Virus record (IMG/VR): IMGVR_UViG_3300044714_000062 | Location: 1-61,323 of that record | DNA length: 61,323 nt | DNA from: a virus | Direction: 5' to 3' (one strand) | Part shown: positions 6,747 to 14,493 of the stretch, in pieces | Position numbering within the stretch: the first letter of the stretch is position 1 | How the letters are laid out: each line of letters begins with the position of its first letter | Notes under the pieces: generated by a model | Seen by the model: the letters and a program-made list of their open reading frames with translations, nothing else | The model's database searches: none | What the model was told of the DNA's origin: nothing | Position numbers and translations under genes: made by a program

Positions 6747-6874
6747 CAGCGCTCCCCCTCCCTGGTATGCTCAAGCACACAAGTTGGCCCCGCGTGCGTG
6801 CCGATGGGCGACAGCACTCGAACAGCGCCACAACCGACGCGCAGCCCACCAATAGTCAGCCGCGTGCCCTGCAT
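6746..6874 (-). CDS. 42-residue coupled small protein
   Basis: ATG at 6874 overlaps the endolysin stop (TGATG) and the TGA at 6746 overlaps the next ATG in the same way, so it fills the gap exactly. The start is MQGTRLTIGGLRVGCG. The perfect coupling on both sides is the reason to accept it despite its size. Confidence 0.55.
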   Translation of the reverse strand: MQGTRLTIGGLRVGCGAVRVLSPIGTHAGPTCVLEHTREGER

Positions 6875-7389
6875 CACGCCAAGCCGTGAGCAACGAAGCG
6901 GTCGTGCCAGATTGCGGCCCAGCGCATCGCGCGTTCCGCGTACTCCTGCGCGGCCGGGCCGCTGCCGTTGTACGCCTCGAAGCCTCCCTGCGTGCCGTGC
7001 TCGACCATCAGCCCATGCAGGAAGTGGAATCCAACGTCGCAGTTGAACCGGGGCTGCCAGCAGCCTCCGAGGTCCTGCGCCTGGATCTGCAACGCGGGGT
7101 CAGTGATCTGCGTCGGCCCGACACCGTTCGGGGTCATCCCGCGGTCCCGGCGTTCCCTGTAAACCACGTACCGCGGCTCGGTGACCTCCTGCTCATACCA
7201 CTCCACGGGGCACGCTGAGCCTTCCCCGCCGAAGATGTTATGGCCAGCGGACTCGTTCTCGATCATCGCCAAGCACTGCGACAGGTCCGGGCGGTCGGGG
7301 CTCGCGGCCTGCGCTTCGACGATAGCCTGCGCGTTCTCGATGCCGTACGCGGCGATCATCCGGGCGCGCTTCTGCTCTAGCTCCGTCAT
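6874..7389 (-). CDS. Endolysin, lysozyme/transglycosylase-like
   Basis: 171 residues, strong SD (aaaggagaggt). ENESAGHNIFGGEG near residues 44-57 supplies the catalytic Glu in the lysozyme-superfamily arrangement, GVGPTQIT is the conserved glycine-rich SLT motif, and AYNGSGPAAQEYAERA the C-terminal helix. It would cut the glycan strands of peptidoglycan. There is no signal peptide and no separate wall-binding domain. The holin-like gene and peptidase downstream complete a lysis cassette. Confidence 0.8.
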   Translation of the reverse strand: MTELEQKRARMIAAYGIENAQAIVEAQAASPDRPDLSQCLAMIENESAGHNIFGGEGSACPVEWYEQEVTEPRYVVYRERRDRGMTPNGVGPTQITDPALQIQAQDLGGCWQPRFNCDVGFHFLHGLMVEHGTQGGFEAYNGSGPAAQEYAERAMRWAAIWHDRFVAHGLA

Positions 7390-7566
7390 GGATACCTCTC
7401 CTTTGATTGGTCGCAGGGGCGCAGCAGGCGGAGAGGGAGGAGGGAACCTGCCGCGCCCCCACGATTAGAAGCTGACGGTCGGGCGCTTGTAGCCGCGTCA
7501 CTCGGTATCCGCGGTGGCGTCTTGGGTGATGGTGGCGAGCCCTCCGCTCGGTAGCCGCCGCGTGTT
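7390..7566. other. 177-bp gap with possible remnant coding sequence
   Basis: In frame with the end of the upstream membrane-protein gene, the codons after its TGA read RRLPSGGLATITQDATADTE, then a stop, then RGYKRPTVSF. There is no start codon. This looks like a decayed small gene or a lost C-terminal extension. The strong SD of the endolysin lies at its end. Confidence 0.35.
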
Positions 7567-8097
7567 TCACGTCGTGGCATCGTGCCCCTCCCCTACTACG
7601 GGCTCAGTGGACGGTCTGATCGGTTCGAGCGCAGGACACGGGATCGCCCGCACCGCTTCGAGGATCGTCTTCAGCCCACCCTCAGTTTCCAGGCTCATCG
7701 CGTCGAGCAGCTTCTCGCTGTTCTGCTCCGTCGCCTCCGAACGAGCATCCGACGCCAAACTCTGCACGTTCTGGCCGACCATAATGACCGACAGCAACAC
7801 CAGCTGAATGTATGTCTGCGCGACCCACGCAACGATCAAGATCAACCCCGGGGAGATAAGGAAGTGCGGGAACGTGCCGCTCGGCACCCACCCCGCCTGC
7901 GTGAGGATCGCGGGGAGGCTGCACAGCGCGATCACGCTGAACAGATAAGCGCAGCCCATCGACCCCACGCCCTTGGTGATGAACACCGCGAACTTCGCGT
8001 TGAATCCCTCGACCTCCCCCATCGCCTTGGCGACCTCAGCCGGGTTGAACCGCACGGCCCTCGCGAGATGGTGGTGTGCCTTCACTGGCCTACTCAT
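7567..8097 (-). CDS. Two-TM membrane protein, conserved actinobacterial type
   Basis: 176 residues from MSRPVKAHHH, SD gagaggc. Two membrane helices (about 50-70 and 83-106), then WVAQTYIQLVLLSVIMVGQNVQ and a SDARSEATEQNSE helix, closing with ETEGGLKTILEAV. This recalls small membrane proteins encoded in many bacteria and phages and annotated only as membrane protein or low-affinity permease-like. It could act in lysis control or superinfection immunity. Real gene; role unknown. Confidence 0.6.
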   Translation of the reverse strand: MSRPVKAHHHLARAVRFNPAEVAKAMGEVEGFNAKFAVFITKGVGSMGCAYLFSVIALCSLPAILTQAGWVPSGTFPHFLISPGLILIVAWVAQTYIQLVLLSVIMVGQNVQSLASDARSEATEQNSEKLLDAMSLETEGGLKTILEAVRAIPCPALEPIRPSTEPVVGEGHDATT

Positions 8098-8257
8098 CTG
8101 CCTCTCCTCTGATTGCTTTCTTGATCTCCTCATGGCGCCGGCGAGCGGGCCGCACAATGTGACGGTGGCCAAGCCAAATCAGGAGCGCGCCTACCGCGAG
8201 GCTTGTGGCTGAATCAGCGACCCATTCGCGCATCACTACGACAGCGATCGCGTCCAC
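8090..8257 (-). CDS. Small single-TM protein
   Basis: 55 residues from GTG 8257 (SD agggggt); an internal ATG at 8233 is an alternative. One hydrophobic helix (SLAVGALLIWLG) followed by a basic, then acidic tail (RPARRRHEEIKKAIRGEADE). The stop overlaps the next start by 8 bp. Topology resembles a spanin-like or holin-modulating protein. Confidence 0.55.
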   Translation of the reverse strand: MDAIAVVVMREWVADSATSLAVGALLIWLGHRHIVRPARRRHEEIKKAIRGEADE

Positions 8258-8266
8258 CGGACCCCC

Positions 8267-8272
8267 TACAAT
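8267..8272 (+). promoter_or_regulatory. -10 element (TACAAT) for a leaderless plus-strand gene
   Basis: TACAAT lies 9 bp before the ATG at 8282, putting the transcription start at about 8279 and leaving a leader of about 3 nt. No SD precedes the gene. No good -35 is seen, which is common in actinobacterial promoters. Confidence 0.5.
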
Positions 8273-8281
8273 TCAGATGTT

Positions 8282-8554
8282 ATGTACAGCTACGGCGTAC
8301 TCATCGAGATAGAGCCCGGTGTCACGAGGCCCGCGATTGCGTGTAACGCGGATGACCTCGCGCACGCCCGCGCCCTCGAAGCGCACCGCGAGACCATCCG
8401 CGGCGAACTCGCCGGGCTGATCGCGGACGCGATCCGCTACGACCTCCAGCTACCCGCCGAGCTCCGCGAGCGAGTCTCGCTCTGGGCCGGGGGCATCGCT
8501 GACGGCGAAGCACTCAGGGACGAACTGCGGGACGCTCTCCTTCAGCTGGCGTGA
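8282..8554 (+). CDS. Isolated plus-strand small protein (moron candidate)
   Basis: 90 residues starting MYSYGVLIEIEPG; acidic, with helical C-terminal half. It is the only plus-strand gene within the lysis module, has its own -10 element and no SD, and its last 41 bp overlap the end of the convergent gene 8514-8783. An independent promoter inside a late operon is the hallmark of a moron expressed in lysogens; function unknown. Confidence 0.6.
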   Translation: MYSYGVLIEIEPGVTRPAIACNADDLAHARALEAHRETIRGELAGLIADAIRYDLQLPAELRERVSLWAGGIADGEALRDELRDALLQLA

Positions 8555-8783
8555 CCGGGGTCGCGGGGATCTCCCCGCCCTGCGCCTGGATCGACCGGAC
8601 AAGCTGCTCGTTACGCGCGACGAGATCCGTCATCGTGCTATTGACGATCGCGTGGATCTCGACGACCTGCCGCCGGTTGCGTTTCGCCATCACCACTGCG
8701 GCCAAGGCGCTGACCGCCGCAGCGCCGGCTGCTACCAGTGTGCCGACACCCGCCCAGCTCGAAACGAACACCAACCCCGCCAT
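8514..8783 (-). CDS. Small single-TM protein
   Basis: 89 residues. The N-terminal hydrophobic segment (VGTLVAAGAAAVSALAAVV) is followed by KRNRR, the stop-transfer pattern of an N-out anchor, then a helix and a Pro-rich tail. One of five consecutive membrane or secreted small proteins. A lysis-timing protein or holin is possible. Confidence 0.6.
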   Translation of the reverse strand: MAGLVFVSSWAGVGTLVAAGAAAVSALAAVVMAKRNRRQVVEIHAIVNSTMTDLVARNEQLVRSIQAQGGEIPATPVTPAEGERPAVRP

Positions 8784-8798
8784 GAGCGCCTCCTACGA

Positions 8799-9158
8799 TC
8801 AGTGGGCAGTAAGCACAGCTACGACTAGGTAGCTCACGCTGCCGAGGACACCCGCGACCACAGCGCCGACCACGGCGAACGTGAGGCCCTGTCGCCAGGT
8901 CAACCTTCGGCTGCTCGCCACGTCCGCAGCCTTGATGCGCGCGGCCTCTAGTTCCGTAGCGCGTTCTTCGTCGCGCTTGATAAGCGCCAGTTCGATCGTG
9001 TGATCTTTCACGGTGCCATTCGTTTTCTGCGCGAGCGTCCGGGTCTCTTCCCCGGTCTGCTCGATTGCCTTCAGTCTCTCGCCCTCCCAAGCCCTGTGCT
9101 GCGCGGTCGCCTGCTCCTGTGCCTCCAACCGTGCTTCCAGCTTCCCTATGCCTAGCAT
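8799..9158 (-). CDS. Coiled-coil protein with C-terminal TM anchor
   Basis: 119 residues from MLGIGKLEARLEAQEQ at 9158. A coiled coil covers residues 1-85, a basic turn (RRLTWRQ) follows, and the C-terminus is a membrane helix (LTFAVVGAVVAGVLGSVSYL). This is a tail-anchored architecture, also seen in haemolysin-XhlA-like lysis proteins. Start overlaps the upstream stop (TGATG). Confidence 0.6.
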   Translation of the reverse strand: MLGIGKLEARLEAQEQATAQHRAWEGERLKAIEQTGEETRTLAQKTNGTVKDHTIELALIKRDEERATELEAARIKAADVASSRRLTWRQGLTFAVVGAVVAGVLGSVSYLVVAVLTAH

Positions 9159-9475
9159 CAGGGTCCCGGCAGCGTGATCGTGTATGCCCATTCCCTGACA
9201 CGCTCCAGGTACGGCCCCACGCCCCCGCGTAGAAACGCCTGGATCGTCGCCGTGGCTGTCACGGTACCCGGACCTGGAGTCACCCGGAGCGGGATGCTCA
9301 CCCCGCAGTCCACGCGGGTACGCGCGACTCGCTGGCATGACGTCGCTGTGCCCCCCTGCGTGACCACATAGCGCTGGATCGCCGCGTGAGCGTGGGAGGT
9401 CGTCAGATAGGGCTTTGATGCCCAGGCTCCCGCTACCCCTAGAATGAGGATGGAAAGGATTGTGCGCTTGGGCAT
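9158..9475 (-). CDS. Small secreted protein
   Basis: 105 residues with a clear signal peptide (KRTILSILILGVAGAWA). The mature part has two Cys (SCQRVARTRVDCGV), likely a disulfide, and beta strands. It resembles small secreted proteins of actinobacteria with a Cys-x9-Cys loop. Starts by overlap with the preceding stop. Confidence 0.6.
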   Translation of the reverse strand: MPKRTILSILILGVAGAWASKPYLTTSHAHAAIQRYVVTQGGTATSCQRVARTRVDCGVSIPLRVTPGPGTVTATATIQAFLRGGVGPYLERVREWAYTITLPGP

Positions 9476-9924
9476 CAGGATGCAGCTATAACGAGAACGG
9501 AGAACGCAACCTGTATCTTTTCAGCGGTGGCCGCGTTTGTGGTGGCGATTTCGAAATATTCAGTTTTCTGGGCCACGAGAGACGCCACGCGATTATCCGT
9601 AAGCCCGTTCACAGTAGCAAGAGCCAAGTATCTGGCGCTAGTCTTGGCAGTTTTGAAAGTGACCTTATATAGGCCCATTTCCGGGTTAGTCACCGTGAAA
9701 TCACCGGAGCTATTTTCTATGGCCCCACTTGCGCCTATTGCCGCCCATGACAGAAAGTTGGGCGAGTTCGCCCCGCCCTCCAGGAGAACCGCACGCCCAT
9801 ATAGTACTTCATCGATCTTTTCCGCGAGCTTTTTGAACCCTGTCCCGATGTCATGAATCGGGTTTTTTCCCGTCAACGCCGGGAGTTTGAAGTGCGTACT
9901 TTCAAAGTATTCTTCGGGCATCAA
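9475..9924 (-). CDS. Small virion protein, candidate tail tip or fibre component
   Basis: 149 residues. The N-terminus has an F-L-P/NPI-DIGTGFKKLAEKID helix and the rest is a beta-rich jelly-roll-like domain (DFTVTNPEMGLYKVTF). It overlaps the tail protein I gene by 4 bp, so it is likely the most distal tail component or a fibre tip or chaperone. Codon use is more AT-rich than in the lysis genes. Confidence 0.55.
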   Translation of the reverse strand: MMPEEYFESTHFKLPALTGKNPIHDIGTGFKKLAEKIDEVLYGRAVLLEGGANSPNFLSWAAIGASGAIENSSGDFTVTNPEMGLYKVTFKTAKTSARYLALATVNGLTDNRVASLVAQKTEYFEIATTNAATAEKIQVAFSVLVIAAS

Positions 9925-11072
9925 GTCACCTGGGCTAGTGTTGCGGTGAGTATTTCGGCGCTGACTTCTTCGATCAACAGCGTACCCTCGTCAATGTACG
10001 GGTCGGTCTGCAACGGTTCTTCCGTGACCACGTATTCCGGAACGAGCCCCGCGGGCTTTGTGCCTTTCACATACCCATCGAGCTGCGTTGTGTTGCCTTC
10101 CGGGACTAGCTGCTGCGGATGGCACAAGACCGTGAAGTAGTAGGCGTTCGATTCACCGTTTGCCTTCTCGCGTGGCAGAAGTTCATACTGCGTAGCAATA
10201 TTGATCAGCGTTAGGGGCTCGGGGGGTGTGGCTGCCGTGAAGCCGGGACCCGTATCCGTGTATTCCGTGACCGCCCCAACTTCATGGACGACGCTCTCCC
10301 CGCCCGGTGTGCTGCCGCGGTACACCCGGTAGTTAGTCGCGCTGGGTACCGCAGACCATTTCAGTTTAGCTTTCCATTTGTTCGTCCCGCCAGCGTCAAA
10401 GCTCCGCTCGTTCGAGACCCCCGTCTCCACGCCCGCCACGATCGCGGTGATGGTGTAGTAGTAGAGGCCGGGGCCGAGTTCGCCTCCCGTTTCGCTCGCG
10501 CTGATAGGTTCCAAGGTTGGTGGTGTAACACCACTCGGGATGACGAACGTTGCCCCTGAGGTGAATGTCTCCGTTACTTCGTAGCACAGCAGGGAGCCCG
10601 GTGTGGATTCGTGCCGGACCAACTGCCCTTCCAAGTATTCCGTGTCCGGCGCCCAGAACCGGCTGATACCGCGTTCGATCGCTGCCTTCACGGAGGCTTC
10701 GGTGCCGCGTTCTAGGCCGCTCTCGGCTTTGATGAGCGCCCGCGCTTCCGCTTCGGTCACGCCGGTCGGGAGGATCACTCCGACATACATTGCTAGGTAT
10801 GGCAGCGCACTGGCTGGCGCCGTGGTGACGTCTAGTAGTGTCCCCCATGCTGGCGTGTAGTTAGGCGAGCCATCTTCCCCCGATTCTGCGGCGAGCACTT
10901 CGACGGGTTCGAACATCGTCGCGAGCGAACGCAGGTAACGGTCAAGGTCGGTGCTTCCGACGATAGGCGGCCCCGTGTCCCACGGCTCCATGCGGGCGAT
11001 GAGGCGTTCAGCGAAGGGCGAGAGGCCCCCAATCGTAAAGGGGATAACGAGGTCTTCAGAGAGGGTGGGCAT
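9921..11072 (-). CDS. Baseplate tail protein I (gpI-like) with inserted beta domain
   Basis: 383 residues. Residues 1-150 match the tail protein I pattern (LPYLAMYVGV, EAEARALIKAESGLERGTEASVKAAIERG). Residues about 165-290 form an Fn3/Ig-like module (YYYTITAIVAG, LKWSAVPSATNYRVYRG), and the remainder is beta-rich. gpI sits at the baseplate edge and connects fibres. The order J, fibre, I here departs from the P2 order J, I, fibre. Start overlaps nothing; end overlaps the next gene by 4 bp. Confidence 0.8.
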   Translation of the reverse strand: MPTLSEDLVIPFTIGGLSPFAERLIARMEPWDTGPPIVGSTDLDRYLRSLATMFEPVEVLAAESGEDGSPNYTPAWGTLLDVTTAPASALPYLAMYVGVILPTGVTEAEARALIKAESGLERGTEASVKAAIERGISRFWAPDTEYLEGQLVRHESTPGSLLCYEVTETFTSGATFVIPSGVTPPTLEPISASETGGELGPGLYYYTITAIVAGVETGVSNERSFDAGGTNKWKAKLKWSAVPSATNYRVYRGSTPGGESVVHEVGAVTEYTDTGPGFTAATPPEPLTLINIATQYELLPREKANGESNAYYFTVLCHPQQLVPEGNTTQLDGYVKGTKPAGLVPEYVVTEEPLQTDPYIDEGTLLIEEVSAEILTATLAQVT

Positions 11073-12551
11073 CTATAGTTCCTGGTAGAGTACTTCATCT
11101 TCGATAGTGAAGTGTTCCCCGCTGACCTTCCATTTCCAGCCAGGGGGAACAAGAAAAGTCAGCGTCTGGATGACGTACCCCGCGTTCGTTGACTGCTGCT
11201 CCGCCAACCCTACTTCGATCTCGGCCGCACCTTCGATATTTTTGATGTACGCCTGCGCGTAGGCAAGTTTGCCACCTTCCAACTTGACCTGGACCGACAC
11301 CAGCACCGGGTATTCCGTGCTCGCCACAACTTCTTTATTGACTTCCCCCGCCACGGTGCGAGGTCCGTTAGCGACACCCGCCGGAGGCCAGCCCGCGATA
11401 GCGACATTGGAGATAGAGGTCCTGCGGGCCACAGCATAAGCCGTCAGGGTCGTGCCCGCAGGCTTACCGTATATCCCCCAGCCCGTCGAACTGTTGTTGT
11501 AGATCAGGACGCCTTTCAGCCATCCTTCGCCATAGTATTCCCATGCTTTTTCTAGGATCTGCTTAGTTTTTTCTGCTTGTTCTTCTTCCTTGATCGCTTC
11601 CGTGCCCCCCGAGAGGGTTTCGCGGTTATACCCACACTCCGTCACGTACATGTTGTTAGCGGCCACCGCCCCCTGTGACACAAGAATGGCGTGGGCCGAT
11701 GCGGCTGCCGCGAACCCGAAGTCTTGTCCACCGTAGACATTCTGGGATGTGTTGCTGCCGTACCCGTGGAAGCTGTAGGTGTTGACCTTTTTCTTGCCTT
11801 CCGGCCATGCGGCGAAGAAGTCCACGATCCAGCCTTCGCCTTTGCTCGGGCTCGACACCGACCCTTCCACATTTTCGGAGGTCTTCTTCGTGTAGCTCCC
11901 CCAGGTGAAAACCGACAACGACGGCATCACCGCGATCGTTTTGGCGGTAACCGCCGCTTCGACATAGGCATATACTTCCTTGCAGATTTCGGCGTATTCT
12001 TTCGCGTTGCTGCCTTTCGGCCCATTTGGGGAATAGTAGGGCTCGTTGATGATCTCCCACAAGGTAGCCGTGGGATGAGCGGCCATCGTTTCTTCGATGA
12101 GTTTCGCGGCGGCTTTCCCGAAGTTTTTCGCGTTGATTTTCCCCAGGTACACTTCCGCGTCGATCTGGATGACGGGCGTCAAGCCAGCGGTCAACCGTTC
12201 GCCGACGGCTGTAATGAACGATGCGACGCTGCTTTTCCCTTCGCCTTCCATTTTTTCCGTGGTGTTGTTCCACACCGCAACGATGGAACCACCACGATCA
12301 CCCACGACATTTTTCCCCGTCCAATATGCATGGTCGTTGAAAGCGCCGTTGACACCAAAAAGGAAGGGCGCGCCACTGGGAGCCCCCGATGACACGATAG
12401 CTTCCACTTCGGCTTTCGACAGGCCACTTTTCGCTAGGGCTTCTTCAGCCGCCGTTTTGGCTTCCTGGACGCCTTCCTCTAGGTTATTCACTTCGGCAGC
12501 ATTCCACTGCGTGACACGTTCAATCGCTTTTCTGAAAGACCACGCCATCAC
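11073..12551 (-). CDS. Tail fibre with clan-A glycoside hydrolase domain
   Basis: 492 residues. Residues 1-55 are a virion-attachment-like helical N-terminus (WNAAEVNNLEEGVQEAKTA). Residues 60-390 read as a TIM-barrel glycosidase: WEIINEPYY gives the acid/base E170 within the clan-A N-E-P signature, and MYVTECGYN gives the nucleophile E305. Residues 400-492 form a beta domain. It would bind and cut a host surface polysaccharide during adsorption. It sits between baseplate J and tail protein I, adjacent to both. The substrate cannot be read from sequence; a GH5- or GH39-like fold is the best guess. Confidence 0.75.
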   Translation of the reverse strand: MMAWSFRKAIERVTQWNAAEVNNLEEGVQEAKTAAEEALAKSGLSKAEVEAIVSSGAPSGAPFLFGVNGAFNDHAYWTGKNVVGDRGGSIVAVWNNTTEKMEGEGKSSVASFITAVGERLTAGLTPVIQIDAEVYLGKINAKNFGKAAAKLIEETMAAHPTATLWEIINEPYYSPNGPKGSNAKEYAEICKEVYAYVEAAVTAKTIAVMPSLSVFTWGSYTKKTSENVEGSVSSPSKGEGWIVDFFAAWPEGKKKVNTYSFHGYGSNTSQNVYGGQDFGFAAAASAHAILVSQGAVAANNMYVTECGYNRETLSGGTEAIKEEEQAEKTKQILEKAWEYYGEGWLKGVLIYNNSSTGWGIYGKPAGTTLTAYAVARRTSISNVAIAGWPPAGVANGPRTVAGEVNKEVVASTEYPVLVSVQVKLEGGKLAYAQAYIKNIEGAAEIEVGLAEQQSTNAGYVIQTLTFLVPPGWKWKVSGEHFTIEDEVLYQEL

Positions 12552-12557
12552 ACACCC

Positions 12558-13799
12558 CTATTCAGCGGTCACGAGTACATACGAGTTTTCTGTCTCGGGC
12601 AACGGCGCTTCGCCCGTGAGCGTGATGTCCGCTGTCCCGGACGGCGAAGCCGATGTGCCCGTTTTCAATCCTTCCGAGCCCGCGAACACGTATGCAACGC
12701 CCTGCGTGCGCTCGATTAGGCCGATGATCTGGTTATATCGCACGATCCCATAGCCCTGGGTGGCGTTCAGCCAGGAGTTAGCGCCGGTGGTTGCGGCTTC
12801 GGGGTTCCCCCATGTTTCCGCGCTCAGGTAGGAGACGATCGCTGCTTTCACGTTAGCTTCGACAGAGACCGTACTGTAGTTCGGGAGAACCTTGACCTTT
12901 GTCGTCACATACACTTTGGTATATGTGGGTGGTTCTACGAACACCACAAAGTTAAGCTCACGGAAGCCCTCAAGGTATTCCTTGATCGCTTTGCGGGCTT
13001 CCACCGCGTGCGTTTCGGTTTCTGCCGTAGGCGTATCGTTCCTGATCTTCACGAACACGCAGACGGTGCGCTCGTTTTCGCTGGTTTTCGTTTCTGGGTT
13101 GTACCCGTCGATCGCGGTCGCCCGGCTAATCTCCACCCCTGTCGGGAGGAGCGAGCTAGGGGCCACCAGCGCCATTTCGGCGAAGTTCGCCGCGGTGATA
13201 GGCCGGGGTGCCTGCAATACAAGCTCCGCCGCCAGCCGCGACTGGTATTCTTCGTCGGTTTCCTGGTCCACCCCACCGGAGGATTCCCCGACGATTTTGA
13301 CTTCGCTGACCCAGTCGATCGCGTCCACGAGCTGGATGGTTTCTTTCAACCCATTGTATTCCGTGCCGCGTTCAGCGGCCACGAGCTGCACGGTGGCGGA
13401 CGATTCACCTTTAGCGACTTTGACTTCGCTTTCGACATAGAACGCGAGTTCGCCGATCGTTAGCTGCGTCCCAGCTTCAATGATCCGAGCGGGGTATTCG
13501 CCGCCTTCTTCGAGTAGCGTCCATTTCGTATTGCATGTCGCGTTCGCGCCTTCGTTATAGGCAACGCCGAGTAGTTCGGTGCCGTATTTACGGAAGATCG
13601 CCGGAGGCACGACCGCCGCGACATTCGCCGCGTAGGACGCCATGAGCGAGATTGCGCCAATCTGAATGATCTCAAGGTCGCTGTCGTTCGGTTCCCAGCC
13701 GACGACACCCCGCGCTTCGAGTTCTTCTTTGAGCTTTTCGACCGCGAGATCCGCGAGCTGCTGCGCGCTAGTCGTGATCTGAACTTCGAGGTAGCTCAC
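12558..13799 (-). CDS. Baseplate assembly protein J
   Basis: 413 residues, the length of P2 gpJ-type wedge proteins. Typical features are the ARIIEAGTQLTIGELAFY strand region, the central GGVDQETDEEYQSRLAAEL motif that is diagnostic of the family, and a C-terminal RYNQIIGLIERTQGVAYV. It forms the baseplate wedge with the gp25-like protein encoded just upstream (4-bp overlap) and triggers sheath contraction with gpI. Confidence 0.92.
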   Translation of the reverse strand: MSYLEVQITTSAQQLADLAVEKLKEELEARGVVGWEPNDSDLEIIQIGAISLMASYAANVAAVVPPAIFRKYGTELLGVAYNEGANATCNTKWTLLEEGGEYPARIIEAGTQLTIGELAFYVESEVKVAKGESSATVQLVAAERGTEYNGLKETIQLVDAIDWVSEVKIVGESSGGVDQETDEEYQSRLAAELVLQAPRPITAANFAEMALVAPSSLLPTGVEISRATAIDGYNPETKTSENERTVCVFVKIRNDTPTAETETHAVEARKAIKEYLEGFRELNFVVFVEPPTYTKVYVTTKVKVLPNYSTVSVEANVKAAIVSYLSAETWGNPEAATTGANSWLNATQGYGIVRYNQIIGLIERTQGVAYVFAGSEGLKTGTSASPSGTADITLTGEAPLPETENSYVLVTAE

Positions 13800-14095
13800 G
13801 GGACCCCCACCACGATCTGACGGTCAGCCGGTATCAGCCCTTCGAGTTCCTGCGCTGTGACCTCGATCCCTGTCCAGCGTTCCACGGCAGCCCGGAACGG
13901 CCCGAGTTCCAACGGGACGATGCCGAACAGCAATGACGGCGCCCCGTATTCAGGGAGGTCTTCCCTGAAGCCTTCTTCGCAGACCAGCACGTTCAGGACA
14001 CGCATCGCGTTGCCTTCCGGGGAGCCCTGCACGGTCGTCCTGGCGCGGCCCTGCGCGTTGAACGCGAACGGCGACGAGAAGTGCTGCGGTTCCAT
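13796..14095 (-). CDS. Baseplate wedge protein, GPW/gp25 family
   Basis: 99 residues from MEPQHFSSPF at 14095, led by the SD ggggggc; the longer frame lacks one. Signature elements are a beta start, then RVLNVLVCEEGFREDLPEYGAP and the acidic end. gp25/W proteins nucleate the sheath on the baseplate. Immediately followed by J with a 4-bp overlap, the canonical order. Confidence 0.88.
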   Translation of the reverse strand: MEPQHFSSPFAFNAQGRARTTVQGSPEGNAMRVLNVLVCEEGFREDLPEYGAPSLLFGIVPLELGPFRAAVERWTGIEVTAQELEGLIPADRQIVVGVP

Positions 14096-14105
14096 GCGCC
14101 CCCCT

Positions 14106-14387
14106 TTATGAGTGCGGGCCGTCCCACCAGACGACCTTCGGGACCTGTTCCCCGTCAAAGACGACCGTCATCGGGGTCCCCTGGATGGGGAGCGTGTTGC
14201 CGTGGATCGCGGGCCACGCTAGGGGGCCTACGGGGCGTTCGGTGGAGTGTTCGGGGAGGATCACCCACACCGGGTCTTCGAAGGTCGCGGGGGCTGGTTT
14301 GCTGGTGCTGACGTAGCCTGTGGCGACCGGGTACTGTTCGATCGCGCCGGGGGGGTTCGGGAGCCCGTGGAGCTTGCGAGGGTCCAT
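14106..14387 (-). CDS. Small OB-fold-like spike or hub protein (gpV-like candidate)
   Basis: 93 residues. The second half, LAWPAIHGNTLPIQGTPMTVVFDGEQVPKVVWW, resembles the OB-fold of gpV/gp5/VgrG proteins that joins the hub to the membrane-piercing spike. It lacks the repeated beta-helix needle, so either the needle is elsewhere or this is a minimal spike. Position directly before gp25 and J supports the call. Confidence 0.6.
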   Translation of the reverse strand: MDPRKLHGLPNPPGAIEQYPVATGYVSTSKPAPATFEDPVWVILPEHSTERPVGPLAWPAIHGNTLPIQGTPMTVVFDGEQVPKVVWWDGPHS

Positions 14388-14493
14388 CGGTGGCTCCTTC
14401 GTTCCATACTCTGATACGCTCCCCGGCCAACATCAAGCGCCCCGGCGGCGATGGCACGCCCCGGGGCCGACCGGAACCCCTGGAGGTCCCGAC

